Shown here in pieces: positions 39,440 through 48,252 of a DNA stretch of 64,000 nt (the stretch's first letter is position 1; every line of letters starts with the position of its first letter). This stretch comes from Clostridiales bacterium (lineage in GTDB: Bacteria > Bacillota > Clostridia > Oscillospirales > Oscillospiraceae), in NCBI GenBank assembly GCA_021202515.1, contig JAJQCW010000043.1, forward strand, positions 1-64,000, in the 5' to 3' direction. Made by a program: the position numbers and the translations under genes. The notes below the pieces were generated by a model. It saw only the letters and a program-made list of their open reading frames with translations, ran no database searches and was not told the DNA's origin.

Positions 39440-40642
39440 TTACTCCTTTTTGTCGTCAACGGTACAAATCAGCCGTCCATCGGCCAGCCGCACCTGGATT
39501 TGCTCTCCGCTGTCCACCTGATGCACAGAGGACAACACCTTTTTCCCCTTCTGAGCCACGGCGTAACCCCGGCCCAGCACCTTCAGAGGGCTCATGGCGT
39601 CCAGCCCGGCAGAGAGGACGCTGAACCGCCGCTGTTCGCTGTTCAGGCGGCGCTCCATGCCACTGGTCAGCCGCTGCTGGGTGTAGTTCAGCAGCATCCG
39701 CCGGTCATTGACCGGAGCCATTGGGTCGGTCAGTGCGCGGGAACCGGTGCAGCGCTCCAGCCGGGCGTGGTACTGGCGCAGGCGGTTGTTCTGGCTCTGT
39801 ACCAGCCGCTCCCTCAGGTTCAGCAGGGTGTCATAGACCTCGTTCTGGTCGGGAACCGCCAGCTCCGCCCCGTTGGAGGGAGTCGCGGCCCGCAGGTCCG
39901 CCACAAAGTCGGCGATGGTCACATCCGGCTCGTGTCCCACGGCGGAGATAACGGGAATTTCCGAGGCGTAGATGGCCCGCGCCACTCTCTCGTCGTTGAA
40001 GGCCCACAAATCTTCCATGCTGCCCCCGCCCCGGCCCACGATGAGCACTTCGGCCACCTTCCAGCGGTTGGCGGCGGCGATTGCGGCGGAGATCTCCGCC
40101 GGGGCCTCTGTCCCCTGGACCCGGACAGGCAACAGCTTGACCTGGGCCATGGGCCAGCGGGCGTTCAGGATGCGGAGCATATCGTGGAGCGCGGCCCCGG
40201 CGGAACTGGTGACGATGCCCACCGTCTCCGGCATCCGGGGCAGGGGCTTTTTGTGGGCCGGGTCGAACAGCCCCTCAGCTTGGAGCCGGTTTTTTAGTTG
40301 CTCAAAGGCCACGTACAACTCTCCCACGCCGTCGGGCGTCAGGGCCTCCACATAGAGCTGATAAGCCCCGTCCCTGGGGAACACCGTCACGCGACCATAG
40401 GCGATGACCTTCATGCCGTTTTCCGGTTTGAAGCGCAGCCGGACGGCGGAGTTGCGGAACATGACGCACCGCAGCGCCCCCTGGTCGTCTTTCAGGGAAA
40501 AATAGTGATGCCCGGAGGGGTATTTTTTGTAGTTGGAAACTTCCCCCCGAATATAGATCCGGCTCAGCAACCGGTCTCCGTCCAGCAGACCCTTGACGTA
40601 GGTGTTCACCTGGGAGACGGTGTAGATATTCTGTGCTGTCAT
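39440..40642 (-). CDS. xseA: Exodeoxyribonuclease VII large subunit
   Basis: 400 aa. N-terminal OB fold (IYIRGEVSNYKKYPSGHHYF, SLKDDQGALRCVMFR), catalytic domain with LIVGRGGGSMEDLWAFNDE and GHEPDVTIADFVADLRAATP, then a long coiled coil that binds XseB copies. Degrades single-stranded DNA from both ends. ATG at 40642 with GGAGG 5-6 nt upstream; overlaps the end of the M22 gene by 4 nt. Confidence 0.96.
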   Translation of the reverse strand: MTAQNIYTVSQVNTYVKGLLDGDRLLSRIYIRGEVSNYKKYPSGHHYFSLKDDQGALRCVMFRNSAVRLRFKPENGMKVIAYGRVTVFPRDGAYQLYVEALTPDGVGELYVAFEQLKNRLQAEGLFDPAHKKPLPRMPETVGIVTSSAGAALHDMLRILNARWPMAQVKLLPVRVQGTEAPAEISAAIAAANRWKVAEVLIVGRGGGSMEDLWAFNDERVARAIYASEIPVISAVGHEPDVTIADFVADLRAATPSNGAELAVPDQNEVYDTLLNLRERLVQSQNNRLRQYHARLERCTGSRALTDPMAPVNDRRMLLNYTQQRLTSGMERRLNSEQRRFSVLSAGLDAMSPLKVLGRGYAVAQKGKKVLSSVHQVDSGEQIQVRLADGRLICTVDDKKE

Positions 40643-41565
40643 TGTCCCCTCCGCAGGCGGCGGTCTGTCAAAACCGCCACGCCCATGGCGTTGTCGGTGG
40701 AAAATTCCGGCTGGGCGAACACCGCCCCGCTCATGACCCGCCGCAGCTGGCTGTTGGAGGCTACGCCGCCGGAACAGAGGACGGGCAGACCGGGGTATTC
40801 CTTCAAGGCTGCATCGGTGCAGCGTACAATGACGGAGGCCAGGGTGTTCAGGGTGAATTTTGCCACGTCTGCGGGGGCCTCCCCCTTTGCGATCAAATCG
40901 CTGGCTTTGTTCTCCATGCCGGAGAGAGAGAACCGCAGCCCGTCCAGCCGCACCCGGAACTTCGCTTTGCTGTCTGACTGGGCGGCCAGCGCGTCCAGCG
41001 GACGCCCTGCCGGGAAGGGCAGCATCAGCTTTACCCCCACCCGGTCGATGAGCTGTCCGGCGGAGAGATCGGTGGTGCCGCCGATGCACGCAGCCCGAAC
41101 GTTGCTGCCCTCCGGCTCCACCAGCAGCAGCTCTGTGGTGCCGCCGGAGAGGTGCCATGCCAGCAACGGGCAGTCCAGTAGGTCCAGCCGCCCCGCCGAC
41201 CAACAGGCGGCGGCGATGTGCCCCTGCTGGTGCGAGAAGGCAAAGAAGGGGACCCCCAGCGTCTCTGCCAGCACCTTGCCCTGGGACTCTCCCGCCAGGA
41301 AGCAGGGCATATAGGAGCCTTCCACCGCCCGGGGGCGGGTGCTGGCGCCCACGGCCTCCAGCCCCTCCAACCAACCGGCCTCACGCAGCGCGGCGAACCG
41401 CTCTGGCAGACGCTTGACGTGCTGAAACAAGGCGTCGCTCTGGCGCAGGCCTAGTTCCCCTTCCCGCACGGTCAGCAGGCGGCCCTCGTTCCGGCCCGTC
41501 CCGTCAGGGCGACAGACGGCGGCGGAGGTGGTGTAATTGCTGGTGTCAATGCCCAGGCAGCTCAT
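40639..41565 (-). CDS. M22/Kae1-like family protein (TsaD paralogue)
   Basis: 308 aa, shorter than the usual 335-345 aa of TsaD. ASKHA fold with GIDTSNYTTSAAV, the metal-binding HQQGH motif (HxxxH) and a glycine loop SGGTTELLLVE, and CSGGVASNSQLRR near the C-terminus. Some Clostridia carry this second M22 gene beside nusB/xseA in addition to a true tsaD, so a tRNA t6A role should not be assumed. ATG at 41565, overlapping the nusB stop. Confidence 0.82.
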   Translation of the reverse strand: MSCLGIDTSNYTTSAAVCRPDGTGRNEGRLLTVREGELGLRQSDALFQHVKRLPERFAALREAGWLEGLEAVGASTRPRAVEGSYMPCFLAGESQGKVLAETLGVPFFAFSHQQGHIAAACWSAGRLDLLDCPLLAWHLSGGTTELLLVEPEGSNVRAACIGGTTDLSAGQLIDRVGVKLMLPFPAGRPLDALAAQSDSKAKFRVRLDGLRFSLSGMENKASDLIAKGEAPADVAKFTLNTLASVIVRCTDAALKEYPGLPVLCSGGVASNSQLRRVMSGAVFAQPEFSTDNAMGVAVLTDRRLRRGQ

Positions 41566-42014
41566 TGCTCCGCCGCCTCAGCCCGGACGAAGGAACCGAG
41601 AATCCCGTTGACGAAGGAGACAATCTTCTCATCCTCGTACTTCCGCGTCAGTTCCACGGCGGCGTCGATGGCCGCGCCGTTGGGCACCTCCGGCATATAC
41701 AAAATCTCAAACATGGCAACCCGCATGATGGCCGCCGCCACCCTGGGGATGCGCTCGAACCGCCAGCCGATGGCGTAGCGCTCGATGAACAGGTCCAGCT
41801 CATAGCCGTGGTCGCCCACGCCGGTGACAAGGCGGCGGATGTAGGCCAACTGAGCCTCGTCCGGGAACTCCCCATACAGAGGGTCCTCCTGGGCCAGTTC
41901 GGTGAAGCGCTCCTCGGTCAGTTGGTCGTCCAGCAAAGCCTGGGCGCTCAGGTTGGTGAAGCCCAGCTCATAGGAAAAGTGAACCGCGATCTCTCTTGCG
42001 GCAGTTCTGGTCAT
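41562..42014 (-). CDS. nusB: Transcription antitermination factor NusB
   Basis: About 150 aa, all-helical. TRTAAREIAVHFSYELGFTN opens it and RVAAAIMRVAMFEILYMPEV, NGAAIDAAVELTRKYEDEK close it, matching NusB. Binds boxA RNA with S10 to promote rRNA antitermination. ATG at 42014 with GGAGG 10 nt upstream. Starts the DNA-repair/isoprenoid gene run after the spoIIIA operon. Confidence 0.93.
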   Translation of the reverse strand: MTRTAAREIAVHFSYELGFTNLSAQALLDDQLTEERFTELAQEDPLYGEFPDEAQLAYIRRLVTGVGDHGYELDLFIERYAIGWRFERIPRVAAAIMRVAMFEILYMPEVPNGAAIDAAVELTRKYEDEKIVSFVNGILGSFVRAEAAEQ

Positions 42015-42192
42015 AACAAGTATTCCTCCCACTCATTTCCGGTGCTGCGCCGGAACAAACGTAAATATACAGAAGATAGGTACATTATACATCAGAATAT
42101 GCAAAATGAAAACACTCTTTTTCCGCAAACACGCAGAAAAAACAGGCATCGGCGGGCCGATACCTGTGAGAATGCCGAAACCGTGTGCAGTT

Positions 42193-42861
42193 TTATTCCT
42201 CCGCCTGGATGACTTTGACGTTGCTGGCGGAGAAGTCCGTCTCTCCACAGACGATGTCCGTCACCACCGCTACATCGCTGGCCTCCAATTCCACGCCTCC
42301 GGCGGAGACCACCACGCTGACGCTGTTGTCCCCGATGAAGGCCACGCAGTCGGTGTACCCCTTGGCCAGAATCAGGCTCTCGATCTCCGACTCCTGCAAC
42401 GTGGCCGAGGCCATGGCGGTGATGCTCTCCGCCGCGGCGGAGACCGCAGTCTCGTCCGCCTCCGGGTCGTCTACCGTCTCCTGGAGGATGGAGAGGGCGC
42501 TGTCCCTGGCCTCCTCCCGGTTCAGGCGGGCGGTGTCAAAGTAGCTGTCGGTTTCCGCCGCCAGCTCCTCCTCGCCCAGTGCGTCCTCCGCCCACTCCCC
42601 GTCCTCTGCCGCCAGCGCGCTCTCTGCGGACGATTCCGCTGAGGTGTCCGCAGAAGCGGAGCCATCTGCACTGCTGTCGGAGAGCAGGATTTGGGAATCG
42701 GAGTTCACCAGCTCCGCCTCCCCCAGTGTCTTACCGGCGGAGACCGAGCTGTCCCCCATGGCGGTGTCGCTCTGGTCATAAGACCAGTTCAAATAGACCG
42801 CCACACAGACGAACAGCACGATTGCCGCCACCACCGCGTTGCGTTTCCACAGGTTCATCAT
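42193..42861 (-). CDS. spoIIIAH: Stage III sporulation protein AH
   Basis: 222 aa. One N-terminal membrane helix (NAVVAAIVLFVCVAVYLNWS), a long acidic Ser/Ala-rich linker (residues 50-130), and a C-terminal ring-building YscJ/FliF-like domain (ESITAMASATLQESEIESLI). It pairs with SpoIIQ to form the forespore-mother cell channel. ATG at 42861, overlapping spoIIIAG. The linker is longer than in Bacillus. Confidence 0.88.
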   Translation of the reverse strand: MMNLWKRNAVVAAIVLFVCVAVYLNWSYDQSDTAMGDSSVSAGKTLGEAELVNSDSQILLSDSSADGSASADTSAESSAESALAAEDGEWAEDALGEEELAAETDSYFDTARLNREEARDSALSILQETVDDPEADETAVSAAAESITAMASATLQESEIESLILAKGYTDCVAFIGDNSVSVVVSAGGVELEASDVAVVTDIVCGETDFSASNVKVIQAEE

Positions 42862-43385
42862 TCATTGCCTCCCGTTCTTGCACATACTGAGATACTGTCC
42901 GCGCCCAGCCCTGTCAGCGCCGCCACCGCCTTGACCACCTGGAGCCGCACCGTGGCGCTGCCGCCGCCGTCGCAAACCACCAGCGCCCCCTGGAAAGTGG
43001 GATAGATGACCTGAGTGGTCACGGTGGTCTGCTGGCTGGAGCCGTTGTTGATGACCACGGTGGTGACGCTGGAGCTGTCCCCGTCGGCCTCCCAGTCCGC
43101 AGCCAAAACCGTCTCGCTGCCGGCGGACAGGGTCAACACAACCTCCGTCTCCCCCACTCCGTCGATTTGGGCCAGACTCTCCGCCAGCCGGGTCTCCATG
43201 GCGGTCAAATCAAAGGCGTCCGCCGTCTCGCCTGAGGTCGCTTGGGCGGTGGTCTCCCGCTTTGTTGCCACACCATCGGGCCAGGCCAGCAGCACCAGCC
43301 CCACCAGCAGGATGAGCAGGGCGTATTGATAGCGTTTCAGCGGCTCCAGCAGCTTTTTCCAGTCAAAAGGCTTCTTTTCGTTCAC
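42858..43385 (-). CDS. spoIIIAG: Stage III sporulation protein AG
   Basis: About 175 aa. Membrane helix (YQYALLILLVGLVLLAWPDG), then a ring-building domain (METRLAESLAQIDGVGETEV, VVLTLSAGSETVLAAD). Forms a large ring in the mother-cell membrane. GTG start at 43385 with GGAGG 7 nt upstream, overlapping spoIIIAF by 4 nt. Confidence 0.92.
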   Translation of the reverse strand: MNEKKPFDWKKLLEPLKRYQYALLILLVGLVLLAWPDGVATKRETTAQATSGETADAFDLTAMETRLAESLAQIDGVGETEVVLTLSAGSETVLAADWEADGDSSSVTTVVINNGSSQQTTVTTQVIYPTFQGALVVCDGGGSATVRLQVVKAVAALTGLGADSISVCARTGGNE

Positions 43386-43876
43386 TCGCCTCCCTCCTTT
43401 TCCGTAAACTGCACCGCCTGGGCCTCCAGGCCAAGCTCCTCCTCCGCCAGGTCGATGAGCCACGCCTGCTCCGTCTGGCTGAGGCTGCCGGAGACCGTCA
43501 CCGTCTCCGGCACGAGCATCCCCTCCCGCTGGCCGCAGGAGACGGCGACAGTGCAGACAATCCCCGCCCCTTCCGCCTTGTCCTCAATATATGCAGCGGT
43601 ATTCCGGGCTATGAGTTCTTCCGTCAGGGCGCTGTTGGCGTCCACAAGCGCGGTGTTGTAGTCCCCCAGCCCGGCGTAATAGTCCTGAAAGTCCTCCAGC
43701 AGTTGGGTATAGTCCGTCCGCACCGCCGGTTGCACCAGCACGAAGAAAATCAGCAGGCCACAGGTCAGATTGCTGACCCGCTTCACCGGTCCCGGCGGCA
43801 TCAGCGCCTGACAGAGGGCGGTCAGCAGTGAAACGGCCGTCACCGCCAATATCCACTGGCGGAGGCTTTCCAACAT
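43382..43876 (-). CDS. spoIIIAF: Stage III sporulation protein AF
   Basis: 164 aa. Two N-terminal membrane helices (LRQWILAVTAVSLLTALCQA, NLTCGLLIFFVLVQP), then a soluble alpha/beta domain. Matches SpoIIIAF in size, membrane layout and position between AE and AG. ATG at 43876. Confidence 0.9.
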   Translation of the reverse strand: MLESLRQWILAVTAVSLLTALCQALMPPGPVKRVSNLTCGLLIFFVLVQPAVRTDYTQLLEDFQDYYAGLGDYNTALVDANSALTEELIARNTAAYIEDKAEGAGIVCTVAVSCGQREGMLVPETVTVSGSLSQTEQAWLIDLAEEELGLEAQAVQFTEKEGGE

Positions 43877-43891
43877 GATTTCTCTCCCCTT

Positions 43892-44989
43892 TCAGCCCGT
43901 GGCTACAGCCAGCGTCGCAAAGACGGAAATCATCACCAGCAGGGCGGCGGTGCCGGTCATGCCCAATACCAGGGCGAAGGCTCCGGCGATGTCGTCAATG
44001 AGCTTGGGGATTTTTCCCTGGCTGATGACCGCCGCCAGCACTGCCGCCAGCCGGTAGGCCAGATACTGCGCCCCCAGCCGCAGGAATGGCGTGACGCAGA
44101 ACCCCAGCACAGCCACCACGCCGAAGCTGCCCACCAGATTTTTCACGATGCCCACCCCGGAGAGCACCGTCTCCGTGGCGTTGGAGAGGATGCCGCCCAC
44201 CACCGGCACCATACTGGAGATGACAGTGCGGGTCAGCTTAATGGTGGCCGCGTCGGTCCCTGCCGCCGCCACGCTGGTCAGCGACAGATACCCGGTGAAG
44301 AGCAGCAACAGCACCGTCAACAACGACGTGACCGCCCACTTGAGCAGCCGGGCAATCTCCCCCAGCCCCCGGTTATCCACCACCGCAGCGGCGGCACAGG
44401 CCGCCGTGTAGAGGTAGACGAAGGGAATCAACACCCGGTCAATGAGCGTGACCAGCACCGTGGAAAAGAACACCGTTGCCATTTGCCTTGCCACACCGCC
44501 GGTGACGGAGCCGCTGGCCACCGAACAGGTGGTGATGACCGGGATAAGCAGGTTGGAGAAGGTGTCGATGCGCTCGATGGCCGTTTTTCCCAGTTCCATC
44601 AGGGAGGACACGTCGGACACGGAAACCGCCGTCACCGCCACCGTTCCCACCACCGCCGCCGGGTCTTTGGCTCCGCCGGTGACAGCGCCCAACCCCTCCG
44701 CCACCTCGCAGAAGAGGACGATGAGCAGCAACACGCCGCTGCTCCCAACTGCGTCTTTCACCGCCGCCGAAAGCTGCCCGGACAGCAAGTCCCCCAGCTC
44801 GCCCAACGCTTCATTTAAGTTAAAGGTGTCATTCAGTTCCAGCTCCGCGCCGGAGGCGGAGGCGGCGTCCTCCAGGGCCTCGGTGTCGATGCTGTCCCAC
44901 TGGGCTTCGGTCACGTCAGCGGCCTGGCACACCGGCACGCACAGCAGCAGGAGCAGCAGCGCCAAAATCGCAATCCCAACTCGTTTCAT
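43892..44989 (-). CDS. spoIIIAE: Stage III sporulation protein AE
   Basis: 365 aa with a signal-like N-terminus (ILALLLLLLCVPVCQA) and about seven membrane helices. GVARQMATVFFSTVLVTLID and LFTGYLSLTSVAAAGTDAAT are typical of SpoIIIAE, the large membrane component of the channel. ATG at 44989, overlapping spoIIIAD by 4 nt. Confidence 0.92.
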   Translation of the reverse strand: MKRVGIAILALLLLLLCVPVCQAADVTEAQWDSIDTEALEDAASASGAELELNDTFNLNEALGELGDLLSGQLSAAVKDAVGSSGVLLLIVLFCEVAEGLGAVTGGAKDPAAVVGTVAVTAVSVSDVSSLMELGKTAIERIDTFSNLLIPVITTCSVASGSVTGGVARQMATVFFSTVLVTLIDRVLIPFVYLYTAACAAAAVVDNRGLGEIARLLKWAVTSLLTVLLLLFTGYLSLTSVAAAGTDAATIKLTRTVISSMVPVVGGILSNATETVLSGVGIVKNLVGSFGVVAVLGFCVTPFLRLGAQYLAYRLAAVLAAVISQGKIPKLIDDIAGAFALVLGMTGTAALLVMISVFATLAVATG

Positions 44990-45372
44990 AGCAACTCACT
45001 GACCAGGGCGACCACCGCCTGCACCAGCGGCAGCGCCGCGTAAAGGGCGCACAGCCCGCCGCACAGCTCCAGGACCATGGCAACGCTCCCCGCTCCCGCA
45101 TCCCGGCAGACCTGGGCCGCGAGGCCGGTGACGAGGGCGATACCCACGGTTTTCAGCAGCGGTGTGAGCAGGTCGTTGTCCACCCCGGCCAGTTCCGCCA
45201 AGGTGTAAATCAGTTCGAGAAGCTCGGACAGCTCCTGCCCCGCCGCCAGCAGCAGTCCGGCGCAGATCAGCACCCCCAGCAACAGGGCAATTTCCCCCGT
45301 CTGCCGCCGTACCGTCACCAGGCAGACCACCCCGATCATGGCCCCCGCCGCCAGTTGGTAGATGGACGGCAT
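44986..45372 (-). CDS. spoIIIAD: Stage III sporulation protein AD
   Basis: About 128 aa, four membrane helices (IYQLAAGAMIGVVCLVTVRR, GEIALLLGVLICAGLLLAAG). Homologous in its first half to SpoIIIAC. I place the start at ATG 45372 (MPSIYQLA), 1 nt past the AC stop; no SD is seen, so it depends on coupled translation. Confidence 0.88.
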   Translation of the reverse strand: MPSIYQLAAGAMIGVVCLVTVRRQTGEIALLLGVLICAGLLLAAGQELSELLELIYTLAELAGVDNDLLTPLLKTVGIALVTGLAAQVCRDAGAGSVAMVLELCGGLCALYAALPLVQAVVALVSELL

Positions 45373-45373
45373 C

Positions 45374-45568
45374 TCAGAGGTCAAACAGGACCTTGACCAG
45401 GTCAAACAGCTCGCTGATCTCCTGCACCACCAGCATCAGCACCACCACCAACCCAGCCAGCGTCACCATGGTGGCCTGCTCGTCCCGCCCGGAGCGGGTC
45501 AGCACCTGGTTCAGCACTGAGACCAAAATCCCAATGGCCGCTATCCGAAAAATCAGGTCAACATCCAT
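45374..45568 (-). CDS. spoIIIAC: Stage III sporulation protein AC
   Basis: 64 aa, two membrane helices (IFRIAAIGILVSVLNQVL; TMVTLAGLVVVLMLVVQEIS), exactly the size of SpoIIIAC in other spore formers. ATG at 45568, 12 nt downstream of spoIIIAB. Confidence 0.92.
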   Translation of the reverse strand: MDVDLIFRIAAIGILVSVLNQVLTRSGRDEQATMVTLAGLVVVLMLVVQEISELFDLVKVLFDL

Positions 45569-45580
45569 GTTTTTTCCTCA

Positions 45581-46087
45581 TCAGAATAGAATCAGCACCG
45601 CCAGCAGCCCCGCCGAGGCCGCCAGGGTATACCACAGCCGCCCCTCTCCCCGCAGAGTCTCCCGCCGCCGGGCCTGGCAGCGGCGAAGGGCTTCGGCGGC
45701 ATCCGCCAGCCTGTCGCACTGTTCCTCCGCGCCGCAGACGCCCAACACCTGCCCCACCTGAGAGAGCGTTTCCCGCTCCTCCCGGCTCAGGGAAAGTCCG
45801 CTTTCCTGTATCGCAACCTCCCACAGGGCGGCGAAGGGACGCTGTTCCAGCTCCTTCAGCCGGAGGGCGGCAAAGAACCGGCGAACCGTCCCCTCTGGAG
45901 AGCGCCCGGCCTGGGCCAACAGTTCCTCCATGGGCGGCGCACAAATGGTGAGCTGTCGTCGCATCCCGTCCAACGCCTGGGCCAAAGCACCCAGTTGGGC
46001 GATGTGTTCTCGTTCCATCCGCAGCCGCTGGCAGACGGGCAGCAGGCACCCCAGCAGGACGCAGACCGCGCCAGCACATTTAACCAT
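45581..46087 (-). CDS. spoIIIAB: Stage III sporulation protein AB
   Basis: 168 aa. Helical protein with hydrophobic ends (AGAVCVLLGCLLPVCQRL; AASAGLLAVLILF) and the GEGRLWYTLA closing block of SpoIIIAB, which has a type II secretion GspF-like core. ATG at 46087 overlaps spoIIIAA by 8 nt. Confidence 0.9.
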   Translation of the reverse strand: MVKCAGAVCVLLGCLLPVCQRLRMEREHIAQLGALAQALDGMRRQLTICAPPMEELLAQAGRSPEGTVRRFFAALRLKELEQRPFAALWEVAIQESGLSLSREERETLSQVGQVLGVCGAEEQCDRLADAAEALRRCQARRRETLRGEGRLWYTLAASAGLLAVLILF

Positions 46088-46976
46088 CCTCTATCGGCTC
46101 CACCCGGTAGCTGCGGCGGGTCCCCTGGCGGGTGATGTGGATGACTTGGCGGAAGATTTTCTCTTCCAACAGCCGCCGGTACAGGGGCCGCCGCCGCAGG
46201 TCCTCCAAACTGCCGCCGTGAGCGGTGGCCAGCACCGCCACCCCGCAGTTGGCGGCGGCGGAGAGAGCGGCGATATCCTCCGGCGCGGTGATCTCGTCCG
46301 CCGCCAGCAACTGGGGATTCATAGTCCGCAGCAACAGTTGCAGCCCCTCCGCCTTGGGGCAGCCGTCCAGCACATCGGTACTGGCCCCCACGTCGAATTG
46401 GGGAACGCCGTGCCAAAGGGCGGCCACCTCGCCCCGCTCGTCCGCCAGCCCCACCCGCTGTCCGTACCGGTCCGGCCCCAGCCGAACCAGCTCCCGCAGG
46501 AGAGTAGTCTTTCCCAGCCCCGGCGGGGAGAGCAGCAGCGTGGACACCGCTCCATCTGCCCTAAATACCTGCTCCGCCGCTTCCCATCCGATGCCCTGGA
46601 CCGGGTGCGCGATGCGGAGGCACAGGGAGGACAGCGCCCGGTAGCCGTGAATTTTGCCCTCCCGCAGGTCCACTGTGCCGGTGACGCCCAGCCGGTGGCC
46701 CCCTTTCAGGGGCAAAAAGCCCTGGCAGAGCTTTTCCACCGCCGCGTGGTAGCTGGCGCAGGTGGCGATCTCCAGGGTCAGCCGCAAATCGTCCGCCGTC
46801 AGCTCCAGGGGCTTGCCCATCCACAACACCGGCGTTTCCCGCCCATCCGCGCCGCAGAGGGCGAAGGGCCGCCCGGCCCGCAGACGCAGTTCCTCCGGGT
46901 CCTGCCCGGAGGAAAGCACCGCCAGACGCAACTCCCGGGGCAGAAACGCCGCCGCCTGTTCCAAAGGCGTCGCCAA
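46080..46976 (-). CDS. spoIIIAA: Stage III sporulation protein AA (ATPase)
   Basis: 298 aa. P-loop SPPGLGKTTLLRELVR, Walker B-like LLAADEITAPED, secretion-ATPase-like RecA fold. Powers the SpoIIIA-SpoIIQ channel that feeds the engulfed forespore. Start is TTG at 46976 (MATPLEQ) with GGAGG 8 nt upstream. First gene of the eight-gene operon; only about 50 nt separate it from the preceding terminator, so its sporulation promoter must lie there, though I could not assign a sigma-E site. Confidence 0.93.
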   Translation of the reverse strand: MATPLEQAAAFLPRELRLAVLSSGQDPEELRLRAGRPFALCGADGRETPVLWMGKPLELTADDLRLTLEIATCASYHAAVEKLCQGFLPLKGGHRLGVTGTVDLREGKIHGYRALSSLCLRIAHPVQGIGWEAAEQVFRADGAVSTLLLSPPGLGKTTLLRELVRLGPDRYGQRVGLADERGEVAALWHGVPQFDVGASTDVLDGCPKAEGLQLLLRTMNPQLLAADEITAPEDIAALSAAANCGVAVLATAHGGSLEDLRRRPLYRRLLEEKIFRQVIHITRQGTRRSYRVEPIEDG

Positions 46977-47025
46977 TGTGACCCCCTCCTCGTTGTGGTA
47001 TGGGACAATCTATGCTCCCGGGCGC

Positions 47026-47064
47026 AAAAAAAGAACGCGCCGCAGCCTTGCAGCACGTTCTTTT
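47026..47064 (-). terminator. Terminator of the CYTH-TIGR04076 operon
   Basis: GAACGTGCTGC pairs with GCGGCGCGTTC (one mismatch) on the minus strand, followed by seven T's. Confidence 0.8.
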
Positions 47065-47077
47065 CAAAGATGATGTT

Positions 47078-47422
47078 TTATCGAACGGGGGTGTAGTCGA
47101 TTTGAGATGGTTCCCCGGTGGCCTCCAGCTTGAAAATCACCGGGCGCAGTCCGTCGTTGCAACAGCAAATCGCCACGCCGGGCTTACGAATCCAATCCCC
47201 ATAGTAGAATAACTCGTTCCCTGCTCCGTGGGCCAGAGCAAACACATATTGGTAGATTGCCTTCCACGCCTCGTCGCACAGACCCTCTGGCTTGGCGTAG
47301 TCCGCGTAAAAAACCTGTCCCTCCCGCAGCATGGGGCAGGCGGTTAGCCCTTCCGCGCCGTATTCTTCCGCCAGCTCTTGGTTCAGCGTGGTTTTCAGCA
47401 CCGTGATTTTGACCTTTTGCAT
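47078..47422 (-). CDS. TIGR04076 family protein
   Basis: 114 aa. MQKVKITVLKTTLNQELAEE opens it, with a conserved FALAHGAGNELFYYGDW and CCNDGLRPVIFKLEA. The two adjacent Cys residues and the overall pattern match the TIGR04076 family, small cytosolic proteins of unknown function common in Clostridia. ATG at 47422 with GGAGGAG 5 nt upstream; 2 nt after the CYTH gene. Confidence 0.8.
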   Translation of the reverse strand: MQKVKITVLKTTLNQELAEEYGAEGLTACPMLREGQVFYADYAKPEGLCDEAWKAIYQYVFALAHGAGNELFYYGDWIRKPGVAICCCNDGLRPVIFKLEATGEPSQIDYTPVR

Positions 47423-47424
47423 CG

Positions 47425-47910
47425 TTACTCCTCCTCCGGGTCGGGGACAAACCCATTCAAATAGTACGACCCCATGGTGAACCGTTTGTCGTAGGTCAGC
47501 TCTTTGCCCAGACAGGGCAGCGGCTCCCAGGCGTTGGCCGCCTCCTCGCTCTCGAACTCCACCTCCGCGTAGGAAAAGGCACCGTGATCCACTTCGGAAC
47601 ACTCCAGCACATGGCCGTCGGGCAGGCGGTAAGCGTGGTAGTCCTTGTGGACCATAGGCCGGTCCAGCATCCCCGCCAACTCCTCGAACTGCGACCGTTC
47701 GATGGGGGTCTCTACCTCGTGGCGGGACAGGGTGCCTTTGCTCTTGATGCAGAGGATATAGGTGCAGTCCCCGGTGGCGCAGTTGCGGCTGCGGCGGATG
47801 CGGACGGTGACGGGGACGTTGGCCAGATAGCCCTGGTCGGTCTCCAGGTGGACGATTTCAGGGTAATCCGTAGGAAAGGCGGTCAGCCAGAATTTGCGTT
47901 CGATTTCCAT
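47425..47910 (-). CDS. CYTH domain protein
   Basis: 161 aa. The N-terminal MEIERKFWL is the ExExK motif of the CYTH (triphosphate tunnel) superfamily; further charged strands include VTVRIRRSRN, CIKSKGTLSRHEVE and YAEVEFESEE. Family members hydrolyse triphosphates (inorganic PPPi or thiamine triphosphate) with a divalent metal. ATG at 47910. Repeat A copy 2 lies upstream. Confidence 0.88.
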   Translation of the reverse strand: MEIERKFWLTAFPTDYPEIVHLETDQGYLANVPVTVRIRRSRNCATGDCTYILCIKSKGTLSRHEVETPIERSQFEELAGMLDRPMVHKDYHAYRLPDGHVLECSEVDHGAFSYAEVEFESEEAANAWEPLPCLGKELTYDKRFTMGSYYLNGFVPDPEEE

Positions 47911-47969
47911 AATGATTTCCTCACTTGCAACTTTATTGTCTAGCCAGCCCCTTTACTCGGCCTTGCACT

Positions 47970-48146
47970 GGAAACCCCTCCGCCACCGCCTACGGCGGCG
48001 GCCCTCCTCCCCTTTCAGGGGCGGCAAGAGGCGGAAGTGCTTGTTGATTGTTGCCGGTTTTGTTCGACAGATGAGGGATTTTCAGTAAAAATCTCATCTG
48101 CCACTAGAAACACAGATGATTTAAAGGGATAACCAGTTTTTATTAT
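47970..48146 (+). repeat. Dispersed structured repeat A, copy 2
   Basis: About 177 bp, same orientation as 6989-7170: CCCCTCCGCCACCGCC opening with two GC-rich hairpins, diverged centre, AAAGGGATAACCAGTTTTTA ending. Between the leftward CYTH gene and the rightward MocR gene, whose promoter begins 32 nt beyond it. A short piece of the ending (GGATAACCAGTTT) also occurs at 60092 in the leader of the M18 peptidase gene. Confidence 0.65.
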
Positions 48147-48177
48147 TGTACCGAATCTTCCACCGCCCGTCAAGGGG

Positions 48178-48206
48178 TTGACCGTCGCCTCATTTGACCT
48201 TATAAT
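48178..48206 (+). promoter_or_regulatory. Promoter of the MocR-type regulator gene
   Basis: -35 TTGACC (48178-48183), 17-nt spacer, -10 TATAAT (48201-48206); ATG at 48253. Direct repeats of TTGACC (48178 and 48194) flank the spacer and could serve as MocR binding sites, which are often paired direct repeats. Confidence 0.75.
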
Positions 48207-48252
48207 AACTTCTGATTTTAAAGTTTTTTATCAGGTCAAGGAGGTTATTCCC

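Noticed and set aside
46977-47025. Sigma-E promoter for the spoIIIA operon
   Set aside because: A CATACCAC stretch is present but no -35 at acceptable spacing, so I could not support the call.
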